Shown here piece by piece: positions 1 through 6,756 of a stretch of DNA of 10,455 nt. A program made the position numbers and the translations under genes. This DNA is from Aquifex sp. (GTDB taxonomy: Bacteria; Aquificota; Aquificia; Aquificales; Aquificaceae): contig QNXQ01000083.1 in assembly GCA_003978875.1 (NCBI GenBank), forward strand, positions 1-10,455, in the 5' to 3' direction. The notes beneath the pieces are model-generated. The model did no database searches. It had not been told where the DNA came from and saw only the letters and a list, made by a program, of their open reading frames with translations. Position 1 is the stretch's first letter, and each line of letters starts with the position of its first letter.

Positions 1-49
1 GTACCTCATTTTGTGCCATAGGTGTAAGCATTACAACGCTACCTTTCAT
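1..49 (-). CDS. Possible start of an unidentified ORF, cut by the window edge
   Basis: On the minus strand an ATG (positions 49-47) opens 16 codons without a stop, running off the window (MKGSVVMLTPMAQNEV). It begins 19 nt after the stop of the fused uvrA frame and has no clear Shine-Dalgarno sequence. The length is too short to identify a family or prove coding. It may belong with the foreign tail of the uvrA frame, as the next gene of whatever sequence was joined there. Confidence 0.25.
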   Translation of the reverse strand, partial: MKGSVVMLTPMAQNEV

Positions 50-68
50 AACCGAGGTATCTGTGACA

Positions 69-2168
69 CTATTTTTCACCCGCTGCTGCATGCTCATGCT
101 GTTTTTCTTTGACCGCCTCAACCAAGCTAGCAGGTACCTTCCTGATAACTTGTCGACCAAACCGAATGTCATACTGAGTTATCGTTCCATCCTGTTTAAG
201 AGAATGGTATACCACTTTTCCCACCTGTTCATGGGTTCCGTAAAAGTAATTCTTTGCGTATTTGTAAAGAATGTCGTATATAAGGGTTGATTTTCCGCTA
301 CCCGACACTCCGGTAATACAAACGAAAAGTCCCAGAGGAATCTCTACGTTTATGTTTTTTAAATTATGTTCCTTAGCTCCTATAATCTTTATAAATTTCC
401 CGGAAGGCTTTCTTCTCTCTTTAGGTAAAGGTATTTCCTTTCTGCCGCTTAAATATGCTCCTGTTAAAGATTGAGGATTGGATTTAATATCCTCAACAGT
501 TCCCTGAGCAACTAAGTATCCACCGTGTTTACCTGCACCGGGACCAAGTTCTATTATGTGGTCTGCAGATTCGATTGTTTCCGGGTCATGCTCCACAACT
601 ATCACGGTATTTCCTAAATCTTTCAGTTCCTTTAAAGTATTTATCAGCTTAGTAGTATCCCTCGGATGCAAACCTATCGATGGTTCATCCAAAACGTAAA
701 GAACTCCAGAAAGTTTTGAACCGAGTTGTGTAGCTAATCTTATTCTTTGCATCTCTCCTCCGGAGAGAGTGGTTGCACTCCTAGAAAGGGAAAGGTAATC
801 CAGACCAACATTAACCAGAAAACCGAGCCTTTCTATTATTTCTTTAAGTAATCTTTCCGCAATAATTTTGTCTTTACCTGTAAGCTTTTCCTGAAGCTCA
901 ACGAAAAACTTTTTAGCCTGATTTACAGGCATCTGAACTACATCCCAAATGCTTTTACCGTCTATAAGGACTGCAAGGGCTTCTTTGCGAAGCCTAGCTC
1001 CTCCGCAAAGAGGGCAAGGCTTTTCCACTATATAGTCTTCTATTTCCTCCCTTACTCTTTCACTATCTTCCTCGAGAAATCTTTTTTCAAGATGTCTGAT
1101 AACTCCTTCAAAATTGAAACTTTCACTTCCAAAAAGAAGTGTAGCTCTTACGCTTTCAGGTAAGTTTTTCCAGATTGTTTTCGGGTCGTACCCGAGTTTC
1201 CTTAAAATATTGGCTATAGGAAATCTGAGGTAATTAAACATTCCGCTTTCCGTTATCCTTACAGCTTTTATCGCAGGCTTTTCAGGGTCAATTAAGAGGG
1301 CCGGGTCTACCTCCCATTTCACTCCTAATCCTTTACAAGCTGGGCATGCTCCATAGGGGGAATTAAAGGAAAATAACCTGGGAGAAATTTCGGGAATTGT
1401 AAAGTTATGGTCGGGACATACCAGTTTTTCGCTGAATAATTCCTCCGTGCCGGTTTCTACATCCTCAACCTTCACAAGCCCGCTGGAAAATTCAAGAGCC
1501 TTTTCTATGGCCTCCAAGAGCCGTGCCCGTTCCTCATCACTGACAAACAATCTGTCAATAACAAGCTCTATGGTATGTTTTTTATTTTTCTCAAGAGGAG
1601 GTACTTCTATAATCCTCATTAATCGACCGTCAACTTTTACTCTGGAGTATCCCCATTTCTCAATTTGTTTTATAAGTTCTCTAAATTCTCCTTTCTTTCC
1701 TCTTACTATAGGGGAAAGAACCATTACCCTTTTGTCTCTATATTTACTTAAAACCCTTTCTAAAATCTCATGGGCAGAAAGCCCGGAAAGAAGGTTTCCG
1801 CATGTCGGGCAATGGGGTTTCCCTATGTTTGCCCACAACACCCTCAGATAATCGTAAATTTCCGTAACGGTTCCAACTGTTGAGCGGGGATTTTTAGAGG
1901 TGGTTTTCTGGTCTATCGCTATGGCTGGGGAAAGACCTTCTATACTTTCAACATCGGGCTTTTCCATAACTCCTAAAAACTGTCTTGCATAGGAAGAAAG
2001 ACTCTCCACATACCTTCTTTGACCTTCTGCGTAAATAGTGTCAAATGCCAAAGAGGATTTTCCCGACCCAGACGGTCCAGTTATTACTACGAGTTTGTTC
2101 TTCGGGATTTCAACGTCTATATTTTTCAGGTTGTGTTGCCGTGCACCCCTTACAATAATTTTGTCCAT
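69..2168 (-). CDS. uvrA: UvrA excinuclease ATPase subunit, C-terminally truncated with an unrelated 49-residue tail
   Basis: UvrA dimers scan DNA for bulky lesions and load UvrB in nucleotide excision repair. Seen here: ABC domain I with Walker A GPSGSGKS (31-38), a Cys pair at 120/123, a zinc-module region with C251/H254 and C275/C278 (His where one Cys is usual), the CPLCGG motif (385-390), signature LSGGE (468-472), Walker B with LDEPSIGLH (493-501) and His-loop EHD (526-528). ABC domain II starts normally with Walker A GVSGSGKST (620-628). The family match stops near residue 650 (position 219). The remaining 49 residues do not resemble UvrA. Lost are the C-terminal CxxC zinc finger, the second signature and the second Walker B, roughly 275 residues compared with the usual 920-940. 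The product should not be a working UvrA. The start ATG is the family's usual one (MDKIIVRGAR). No Shine-Dalgarno sequence is seen. Confidence 0.9.
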   Translation of the reverse strand: MDKIIVRGARQHNLKNIDVEIPKNKLVVITGPSGSGKSSLAFDTIYAEGQRRYVESLSSYARQFLGVMEKPDVESIEGLSPAIAIDQKTTSKNPRSTVGTVTEIYDYLRVLWANIGKPHCPTCGNLLSGLSAHEILERVLSKYRDKRVMVLSPIVRGKKGEFRELIKQIEKWGYSRVKVDGRLMRIIEVPPLEKNKKHTIELVIDRLFVSDEERARLLEAIEKALEFSSGLVKVEDVETGTEELFSEKLVCPDHNFTIPEISPRLFSFNSPYGACPACKGLGVKWEVDPALLIDPEKPAIKAVRITESGMFNYLRFPIANILRKLGYDPKTIWKNLPESVRATLLFGSESFNFEGVIRHLEKRFLEEDSERVREEIEDYIVEKPCPLCGGARLRKEALAVLIDGKSIWDVVQMPVNQAKKFFVELQEKLTGKDKIIAERLLKEIIERLGFLVNVGLDYLSLSRSATTLSGGEMQRIRLATQLGSKLSGVLYVLDEPSIGLHPRDTTKLINTLKELKDLGNTVIVVEHDPETIESADHIIELGPGAGKHGGYLVAQGTVEDIKSNPQSLTGAYLSGRKEIPLPKERRKPSGKFIKIIGAKEHNLKNINVEIPLGLFVCITGVSGSGKSTLIYDILYKYAKNYFYGTHEQVGKVVYHSLKQDGTITQYDIRFGRQVIRKVPASLVEAVKEKQHEHAAAGEK
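72..218 (-). other. Non-UvrA tail fused in frame to uvrA
   Basis: Codons 651-699 of the uvrA frame read as plausible coding sequence (KVVYHSLKQDG... ending HEHAAAGEK) but match no part of UvrA. UvrA should continue here into the segment holding the conserved IDQSPIGRTPRSNP-type motif. Two CGN arginine codons (CGG, CGA) lie a few codons apart, while the window otherwise favours AGA/AGG. It may be the 3' end of another gene joined by deletion, rearrangement or a chimeric assembly. I do not recognise the family. Confidence 0.6.
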
Positions 2169-2215
2169 AGGTAAATAATTTATGGCTCTTTTTTATCTAA
2201 AATTATTTTCCTATG
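2166..2215. repeat. Inverted repeat spanning the uvrA / 186-aa gene divergent starts
   Basis: The left arm 2166-2181 (CATAGGTAAATAATTT) and the right arm 2200-2215 are inverted copies matching at 15 of 16 positions, separated by 18 bp. Each arm contains one start codon and its preceding AT-rich bases, so both genes begin with the same AATTATTTWCCTATG context. This is either a symmetric pair of promoters or a binding site for a dimeric regulator covering both starts. Symmetry is read directly from the sequence; function is inferred. Confidence 0.6.
2169..2212. promoter_or_regulatory. Shared divergent promoter region
   Basis: This 44-bp AT-rich gap separates two divergent genes and must carry both promoters unless they lie inside coding sequence. 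A -10-like TAAATT on the minus strand (2182-2177) sits 8 nt before the uvrA ATG, and TAAAAT on the plus strand (2198-2203) sits 9 nt before the other ATG. With the usual 6-8 nt from -10 to the transcription start, both mRNAs would begin at or next to the start codon. No TTGACA-like -35 element is evident. Confidence 0.4.
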
Positions 2216-2773
2216 AAGGAAAAAGAAGTCATTCACGTAGCGAATATGACTAATGGCTTAATCGTTTATCCGAATTACGACTATATAGTCTACTTTCCTT
2301 CATCCTATACAGCAGCCGGTACCCCCTTGTACTTTCCCGAGTTTGCAGTTCCCGTTGACCTTATAAAAGCTATTCTTGAAGAAAAGAAAGTAATTATGTA
2401 CGATGCTACGGTTCACGAAAATAAAGAGCTTACCGATGCTTTTTTAAAGGGTGTTCCTACATTTTTGATGGCTCTCAATCGTGCCCTTCACGGAACAAAA
2501 GGTTTATTTCAAAAACTTGAAGAAGGGTATAAGGTATGTCCTTGGCAAACCCCAGATATAGTACAACATGCGGTATACAGGTTGCCTAAGCATTATTATA
2601 AGTTTCTCAAAAAATGCGTAAAACTCTTTGCTCCCGAAAAGAGGGGAAAACTCTGGATATCTATTCCCGAAAACGTTGAGCTTGTTGTTGAAAAAATAGA
2701 CAGAAGATTAAACGATAACTACGAGATGATAGCTCAAATGATAAGGGAGAAAAAGTCGATAACTTCATTTTAA
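2213..2773 (+). CDS. Conserved-looking hypothetical protein, 186 aa
   Basis: I do not recognise the family. The protein is soluble-looking, with no signal peptide or membrane segment. The N-terminal 60 residues are rich in Tyr, Pro and Val and look beta-rich (for example IVYPNYDYIVYFPSSY, 17-32). The middle and the end (80-136, 155-182) look helical. There are two cysteines, C109 in CPW and C135. The start ATG follows directly on the inverted repeat shared with uvrA, and there is no Shine-Dalgarno sequence. The gene ends 58 nt before the large propeller-AAA+ gene on the same strand, so co-transcription is possible, although a separate promoter-like hexamer lies in that gap. It has no VWA-domain features, so it is not the usual partner of a MoxR-type ATPase. 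Confidence 0.85.
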   Translation: MKEKEVIHVANMTNGLIVYPNYDYIVYFPSSYTAAGTPLYFPEFAVPVDLIKAILEEKKVIMYDATVHENKELTDAFLKGVPTFLMALNRALHGTKGLFQKLEEGYKVCPWQTPDIVQHAVYRLPKHYYKFLKKCVKLFAPEKRGKLWISIPENVELVVEKIDRRLNDNYEMIAQMIREKKSITSF

Positions 2774-2816
2774 ATTCCTATGACTTATATCAACTTATAG
2801 TTATTTGATAAAAATT

Positions 2817-2822
2817 TAATAT
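2817..2822 (+). promoter_or_regulatory. -10-like hexamer 9 nt before the AAA+ gene start
   Basis: TAATAT lies 9 nt upstream of the ATG at 2832 in a very AT-rich gap, and there is no Shine-Dalgarno sequence. The stretch ATGTTTATT after it also occurs in the same place before the HIT gene. An earlier ATG at 2821 is followed by a stop after three codons, so it cannot start the protein. No good -35 element is visible, so this is tentative. Confidence 0.3.
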
Positions 2823-2831
2823 GTTTATTTA

Positions 2832-5648
2832 ATGGGTATTCTGGATAAGCTATTGAAAAAAAGTGAAAAAGAGGATAAAAAAGATATAGAGTTTTCCATA
2901 GGAGATTTAAAACTCAGGCATTTTCCTTTAAAAAGGGATTCCGACGCAAAGATAGAGGAGTACTGGATAGAAACCTTTGACGTTTCGGAAGATGCTTACT
3001 GGATACTGGTAGGCAGAAGACACGGTGTCTTTCAACTCTACGACTGGTCGGGAAATTTACACAGACTTCCTTCAAAACCTCCCGCCCAATCCATTACAGA
3101 TATAGTTTTCAGGGGAAAGTATTTAGGGATAGTCGCTGCACCTTATCTGGTAATTTACTATTTAGAAAATCCTAAAGACCCGAAAACTTGGAAGAGTGTA
3201 AGAATTTCCCAGGAGGGATTAAGACCGACCGGTGGATTGGATATAAGAAAAGGCACGTTAGCATTCGGGGTTGTAGGGGAAAAAGTTTACGTAATAGACC
3301 TTGTGGGAGATTTAACTCAAACAACTGTAGATTTCAAAAGTACATTCATCTATAGGGATAGTGAAATCGGAGACCTGCGTACTATAAAAATACTACCGAA
3401 CGGAAAGCTTTTTTTGAGTGGCAACTCGGCGTGTGCGGTTTTTTCAATAGGAGGAAATCTACTAAAGAAAATTCCTTATGCAGGTAATAAGGCGGTAACT
3501 CTTTACGAAGAAAAAGTTTATATAGCGGATAATGAAAAACAAAAAATAGCCGTTTACGATTCTACCTTAGATAGAATTGAAGATGAACTGGAGCTCTTCC
3601 ATAGGGTTTCCCTAATAGATATTTCACCGGATGGAAGTTACTTATTTACAGCGGATGAGGAGAAAAATAGGTTAGGAATTTACGATTTAAAGGAGAAACA
3701 GTTCTTAGATTTTCTTGAAGGATACGGATACAGTGTTGTCAAAGTAGCATCTGACGGAAGTATATACACATCCCGCTATGAAGATATCGAAGGCAAAAGA
3801 TACTATTACCTCGAAAAATTTGAAACCAATCTGATAGACTTTATTTACCCTAAAGAAAGACAAAAACAGATAATTAAGAATGCGGAAAACCTTTACAGAG
3901 AATTCAAAAAAACTATAAAGGAAGCAAAAACCGAGGAAGAGTTGGAGTATATAAAATCGCTTAAAGAGTTGGAAGAAATAGATATTCCTTTGAAGGAAAT
4001 AAGGGAGCTTATTCTTAAAGCTAAAGAAGATTTAAACAGAAGAAAAATAGAGGTATTCATAGATACGATAAGGAAAAAATTAAAGGAAGGCTCTATTTCT
4101 GGAAGTGATTACTCAAAGGTCAAAGAAAGGCTGGAAGAGGTTTCAGAAGAATGGGCGGAAAAACTTGAAGAAATTAAAAAGGAAGTAGAAGTATTCTTCG
4201 AAGAAAGGTTAAAGGCTTACCTGAATAAAGTGAGAGACGCTATTTCAAAAGCTAAATTGTCTAATTTTGCTGAGCTAGAAACCCTTCCTGAGGTAAAGGA
4301 AACGAGGAAGTTCATATCCACCCTTCCTAAGGAATTTAGCAACTACGCTAACGAGCAACTCCTTAAAACTCTTCAGGAAAAGCTTATAGAAGATAGATTA
4401 AAAACTTATTCAATAAAGATTTTTGAAGATAAAGTTATATTCGGTAGAGAAGAAGTAGAAAAGTTTAAAGGTAAGCCGGTAAAATACAGGTGGCGCATAA
4501 AAGTAGAAGATAAAATTCTCCAAGAGGGCAAAGTATACGCAAAACTGGTTTTTGAAAGAGAAGACGGAGTAATAGTTGAACCGAAAAGGTATAACAACAT
4601 TTTGGAGCAAAATGAGATTAAGCGGTTCCCTGATTGGGTAAGCAGGTATTTAAAACATTTAAACGGATTGTGTTCAACTGAGCCTTACAGAGTTCCAGAG
4701 TTCGTATCCTTTGAAGAAACTCCCTGGTTTGTTCAAAATCTGGAAAAGTTTACTTCCCTTATTAAGGAACAACTTCAATTCCAAGAGGGAATACTCATAC
4801 TGGAGGGAGACGCGGGAGTAGGAAAGAACTTCCTGGTGGAAGTATTCTCTGCACTTACCAACAGACCCCTTTTCATAATCCCTTGCAATTCCAAAATGGA
4901 GAAGGAAGATATAACATTTGTTTACGAATTCGACCCCAAAAGAGGAACTAAGAGAGTGTATTCTGACCTGGTAAAAGCTCTGAAAACCCCGGGAGCAGTT
5001 ATATATTTGGATGAAATAAACACCCTTCCGGCATCACTTGTAAAAATCTTCAACCCCTTATTTGACTATAGAAGATACTTGGTATTGTCCTACGGAGAAG
5101 TGATAAAAGCGAGGGAGGATGTGATACTCATCGGCGGAATGAACCCTCAAAACTACCTGGGTGTTTCTGAACTTCCTCAGGATATAAAATCCAGAGCAGA
5201 CATAATGTATGTAGACTATCCGCCATTTGAGGATGAAAAGGGTTTCTACTATCCTGATGAAGCTTTAATACTGAAGGATTACGTAGACGAAGTGTCAGCG
5301 CTCGGCAAGGAAGAATTCACCTACCTCTGGTATTACGTAGTTAACGATGTGAAAACCGAATTGGGAGAAAAACTCAGGACTCCAGAAAGGGAAAGAGATG
5401 TACGTCTCATATTTGAACTGCTCAAGATAGCAAATGAAATCAGAAAAGCATACAGAGCTTATCAAACTCAGCAGTCCGAAGAACCTGTAGAGTTTGTATT
5501 TTCCATAAGAGATACCATAAGATGTGCAAGAAGATTAAAGAAATACGGAGACGCTAAGAGTGTAGTCTTGGAAACTATTATTCCGAAGATAAGTTCACCC
5601 CTTGAAAGGGAAATTGTAAAGAGTATAGTAGAGAGAGCCTTAGATTAA
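2832..5648 (+). CDS. Beta-propeller / coiled-coil / MoxR-like AAA+ ATPase fusion protein, 938 aa
   Basis: Three parts can be read. Residues about 45-336 hold seven similar beta-rich units resembling WD40/YVTN blades (starting near 48, 88, 132, 180, 217, 258 and 299), a predicted closed seven-bladed propeller. Residues about 337-525 are charged and helical, a likely coiled coil. A short beta-rich linker (525-590) leads to a MoxR/CbbQ/GvpN-like AAA+ module: Walker A GDAGVGKN (659-666), Walker B VIYLDEIN (723-730), sensor-1 GGMNPQNY (768-775), a probable arginine finger in DIKSRAD (784-790) and sensor-2 SIRDTIR (891-897). The Walker A Ser/Thr is Asn666. There is no signal peptide or membrane segment, so it is cytoplasmic. 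MoxR ATPases typically remodel or activate partner complexes; here the propeller probably selects the target. No VWA partner lies nearby. hslO begins 22 nt downstream. Confidence 0.85.
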   Translation: MGILDKLLKKSEKEDKKDIEFSIGDLKLRHFPLKRDSDAKIEEYWIETFDVSEDAYWILVGRRHGVFQLYDWSGNLHRLPSKPPAQSITDIVFRGKYLGIVAAPYLVIYYLENPKDPKTWKSVRISQEGLRPTGGLDIRKGTLAFGVVGEKVYVIDLVGDLTQTTVDFKSTFIYRDSEIGDLRTIKILPNGKLFLSGNSACAVFSIGGNLLKKIPYAGNKAVTLYEEKVYIADNEKQKIAVYDSTLDRIEDELELFHRVSLIDISPDGSYLFTADEEKNRLGIYDLKEKQFLDFLEGYGYSVVKVASDGSIYTSRYEDIEGKRYYYLEKFETNLIDFIYPKERQKQIIKNAENLYREFKKTIKEAKTEEELEYIKSLKELEEIDIPLKEIRELILKAKEDLNRRKIEVFIDTIRKKLKEGSISGSDYSKVKERLEEVSEEWAEKLEEIKKEVEVFFEERLKAYLNKVRDAISKAKLSNFAELETLPEVKETRKFISTLPKEFSNYANEQLLKTLQEKLIEDRLKTYSIKIFEDKVIFGREEVEKFKGKPVKYRWRIKVEDKILQEGKVYAKLVFEREDGVIVEPKRYNNILEQNEIKRFPDWVSRYLKHLNGLCSTEPYRVPEFVSFEETPWFVQNLEKFTSLIKEQLQFQEGILILEGDAGVGKNFLVEVFSALTNRPLFIIPCNSKMEKEDITFVYEFDPKRGTKRVYSDLVKALKTPGAVIYLDEINTLPASLVKIFNPLFDYRRYLVLSYGEVIKAREDVILIGGMNPQNYLGVSELPQDIKSRADIMYVDYPPFEDEKGFYYPDEALILKDYVDEVSALGKEEFTYLWYYVVNDVKTELGEKLRTPERERDVRLIFELLKIANEIRKAYRAYQTQQSEEPVEFVFSIRDTIRCARRLKKYGDAKSVVLETIIPKISSPLEREIVKSIVERALD

Positions 5649-5656
5649 TTTTTTCT

Positions 5657-5662
5657 TAAATT
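5657..5662 (+). promoter_or_regulatory. -10-like hexamer 8 nt before hslO
   Basis: TAAATT lies 8 nt before the hslO ATG within a 22-nt T-rich gap. The gene has no Shine-Dalgarno sequence at this start. It could give a leaderless hslO mRNA, or the gene may simply be read through from the AAA+ gene. No -35 element or terminator hairpin is visible in the gap. Confidence 0.25.
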
Positions 5663-5670
5663 TTTTAATT

Positions 5671-6657
5671 ATGCTGATAAAGGAGCTTAATAAGCAGGTC
5701 AAAAAGGACTTAAAGGACTACTTTCAAGAAAGGGATTATATGGTTATAGCTGTTCCCAAAAAAGAGCCTGTGAGAGTTTATACCGTAAAGGCGACAAACA
5801 CAGTGGAAACTGCAAGAAGGATTCACAATCTATCTCCTTCAGCTACGGTAGCTATGGGAAGAGCTATAGTAGGAGCACTTCTTCTTACTTCTCTTCTAAA
5901 GCACGGTAGTAATCAAAAATTACTCCTTAAGATAGAAGGTGATGGACCGATAGGTACAATAGTAGTTGAAGCAGATGCAAAGGGAAGAGTAAGAGGGTTT
6001 GTAAGTAATCCTAATGTAGATACTTACATAAAAGAGGTAGACGGAAAGAAAAAATTCGACGTTGCTCAGATTGTGGGAAAGAAGGGTACACTCACCGTAA
6101 TAAAAGATTTAGGGATGGGAAAACCCTACACAAGTGTTGTACCCTTAATCTCGGGAGAGATAGGACAAGATATAGCGTACTACCTTTACCAATCGGAGCA
6201 AACTCCTTCGGCTGTAGCTGTAGGGGTTAAAGTAAATAAAGATGGAACCGTAAGACATGCCGGGGGATTTCTCGTTCAGACGCTGGGAGGCACTTCCGAA
6301 AAAGTTAAGGAGCTTTTGGAAAAAAGAATTCTTGAACTCCCAAGTGTTACGGAAATGATGGAAAAAGAAAAAAGACCTGAGGATGTAGCTACTGAGATAT
6401 TAAGGGACATGGAACCTCAGCTGATAGGTCTGAAAGAGGTAGAGTATTACTGTCCCTGCAACGAAGAGGTGGCTAAAGCTTCACTGTTTTTATTGACAGC
6501 AGAAGAGTTAGAAGAGATGTTTAAAGAAAAAGGTTTGGCTGAAGTTACATGTAATTTCTGTGGTAGGATTTACAGGTTTGATGAAAGTATAGTTGAAGAA
6601 AAACGTAAAAAGGAAGCTGAGAATAAAGAAAGTAATGAAGATAATGGAGAAAAGTAA
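5671..6657 (+). CDS. hslO: Hsp33 redox-regulated chaperone
   Basis: Hsp33 is a cytoplasmic holdase that binds unfolding proteins when oxidation releases zinc from its C-terminal cysteines. The 328-residue protein shows the family core ETARRIHNLSPSATVAMGRA (46-65), the GDGPIGTIVVEAD region (90-102) and a glycine-rich HAGGFLVQTLGG segment (196-207). The redox switch is intact: C261-x-C263 and C294-x2-C297, spaced 30 residues apart. The last 25 residues are a highly charged tail. The start at 5671 is chosen because residues 13-28 (DLKDYFQERDYMVIAV) resemble the usual Hsp33 N-terminus. An internal ATG at 5740 has an AAGGG sequence 6 nt upstream but would remove conserved residues. The next gene is rpsB, 99 nt away; that link is probably positional. 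Confidence 0.95.
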   Translation: MLIKELNKQVKKDLKDYFQERDYMVIAVPKKEPVRVYTVKATNTVETARRIHNLSPSATVAMGRAIVGALLLTSLLKHGSNQKLLLKIEGDGPIGTIVVEADAKGRVRGFVSNPNVDTYIKEVDGKKKFDVAQIVGKKGTLTVIKDLGMGKPYTSVVPLISGEIGQDIAYYLYQSEQTPSAVAVGVKVNKDGTVRHAGGFLVQTLGGTSEKVKELLEKRILELPSVTEMMEKEKRPEDVATEILRDMEPQLIGLKEVEYYCPCNEEVAKASLFLLTAEELEEMFKEKGLAEVTCNFCGRIYRFDESIVEEKRKKEAENKESNEDNGEK

Positions 6658-6662
6658 TAAAA

Positions 6663-6668
6663 TATAAA
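6663..6668 (+). promoter_or_regulatory. Possible -10 element for rpsB
   Basis: TATAAA (within TATAAAAT) lies just after the hslO stop. Transcription from it would start near 6675, immediately before the structured leader that begins at 6681, so the whole leader would be present in the rpsB mRNA. No clear -35 box is visible upstream inside the end of hslO. Confidence 0.35.
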
Positions 6669-6680
6669 ATTCTAAAACCG

Positions 6681-6747
6681 CACCTTCCCCTCTTGGGTTG
6701 CCCCGGCAGTGTGGGGTCTTGGGGAAGGGTGGCAAAACCCAAGGAGG
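6681..6747 (+). promoter_or_regulatory. Structured rpsB leader RNA with a predicted Shine-Dalgarno-blocking pseudoknot
   Basis: This short stretch is strikingly GC-rich compared with its flanks. Stem A pairs 6683-6690 with 6721-6728 (8 bp, extendable by two pairs past a bulged G). Hairpin C pairs 6701-6704 with 6713-6716. Inside stem A's loop, 6692-6699 (CTTGGGTT) pairs with 6736-6743 (AACCCAAG), giving an 8-bp helix outside stem A, hence a pseudoknot. The 3' strand of that helix covers the first bases of the Shine-Dalgarno sequence AAGGAGG (6741-6747). A competing fold extends this helix to 6692-6702 with 6731-6743, with a two-base bulge. S2 autogenously represses rpsB in other bacteria through leader RNA, so this is probably an S2-responsive element; that function is inferred. 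Confidence 0.65.
6741..6747 (+). promoter_or_regulatory. Shine-Dalgarno sequence of rpsB
   Basis: AAGGAGG sits 9 nt before the ATG at 6757 and fixes that start. It is one of only two strong Shine-Dalgarno sequences in the window, and its 5' half is part of the predicted leader helix. Confidence 0.85.
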
Positions 6748-6756
6748 TAGAAGAGA

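Noticed and set aside
72..218. An intein or group II intron interrupting uvrA
   Set aside because: The sequence after the junction does not begin with Cys/Ser and lacks an intein block A pattern, and the minus-strand sequence at the junction does not match the GUGYG start of group II introns. Too little sequence remains to the edge to exclude every kind of insertion.
1..300. An insertion sequence end at the uvrA junction
   Set aside because: No terminal inverted repeat, target duplication or transposase-like reading frame can be seen around 210-230 or in the first 200 bases.
1447..1851. 134-codon plus-strand reading frame opposite uvrA
   Set aside because: It lies wholly antisense to well-conserved UvrA coding sequence, and its Ser/Thr/Phe/Leu-rich product is what the reverse complement of Lys/Glu-rich coding gives.
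2778..2800. A tiny ORF (MTYINL) before the AAA+ gene as a leader peptide
   Set aside because: Six codons in an AT-rich gap with no ribosome binding site and no attenuator-like hairpin; chance is the simpler explanation.
5649..5670. Intrinsic terminator after the AAA+ gene
   Set aside because: The gap is T-rich but has no GC-containing hairpin before the T runs.
5740..6657. hslO starting at the internal ATG at 5740
   Set aside because: It has an AAGGG sequence at a good distance, but starting there would drop residues 13-23, which resemble the conserved Hsp33 N-terminus.
6681..6732. Intrinsic terminator of hslO
   Set aside because: The strong stem is followed by GCAAAACCC and a Shine-Dalgarno sequence, not by a run of T, so a leader regulatory structure fits better.
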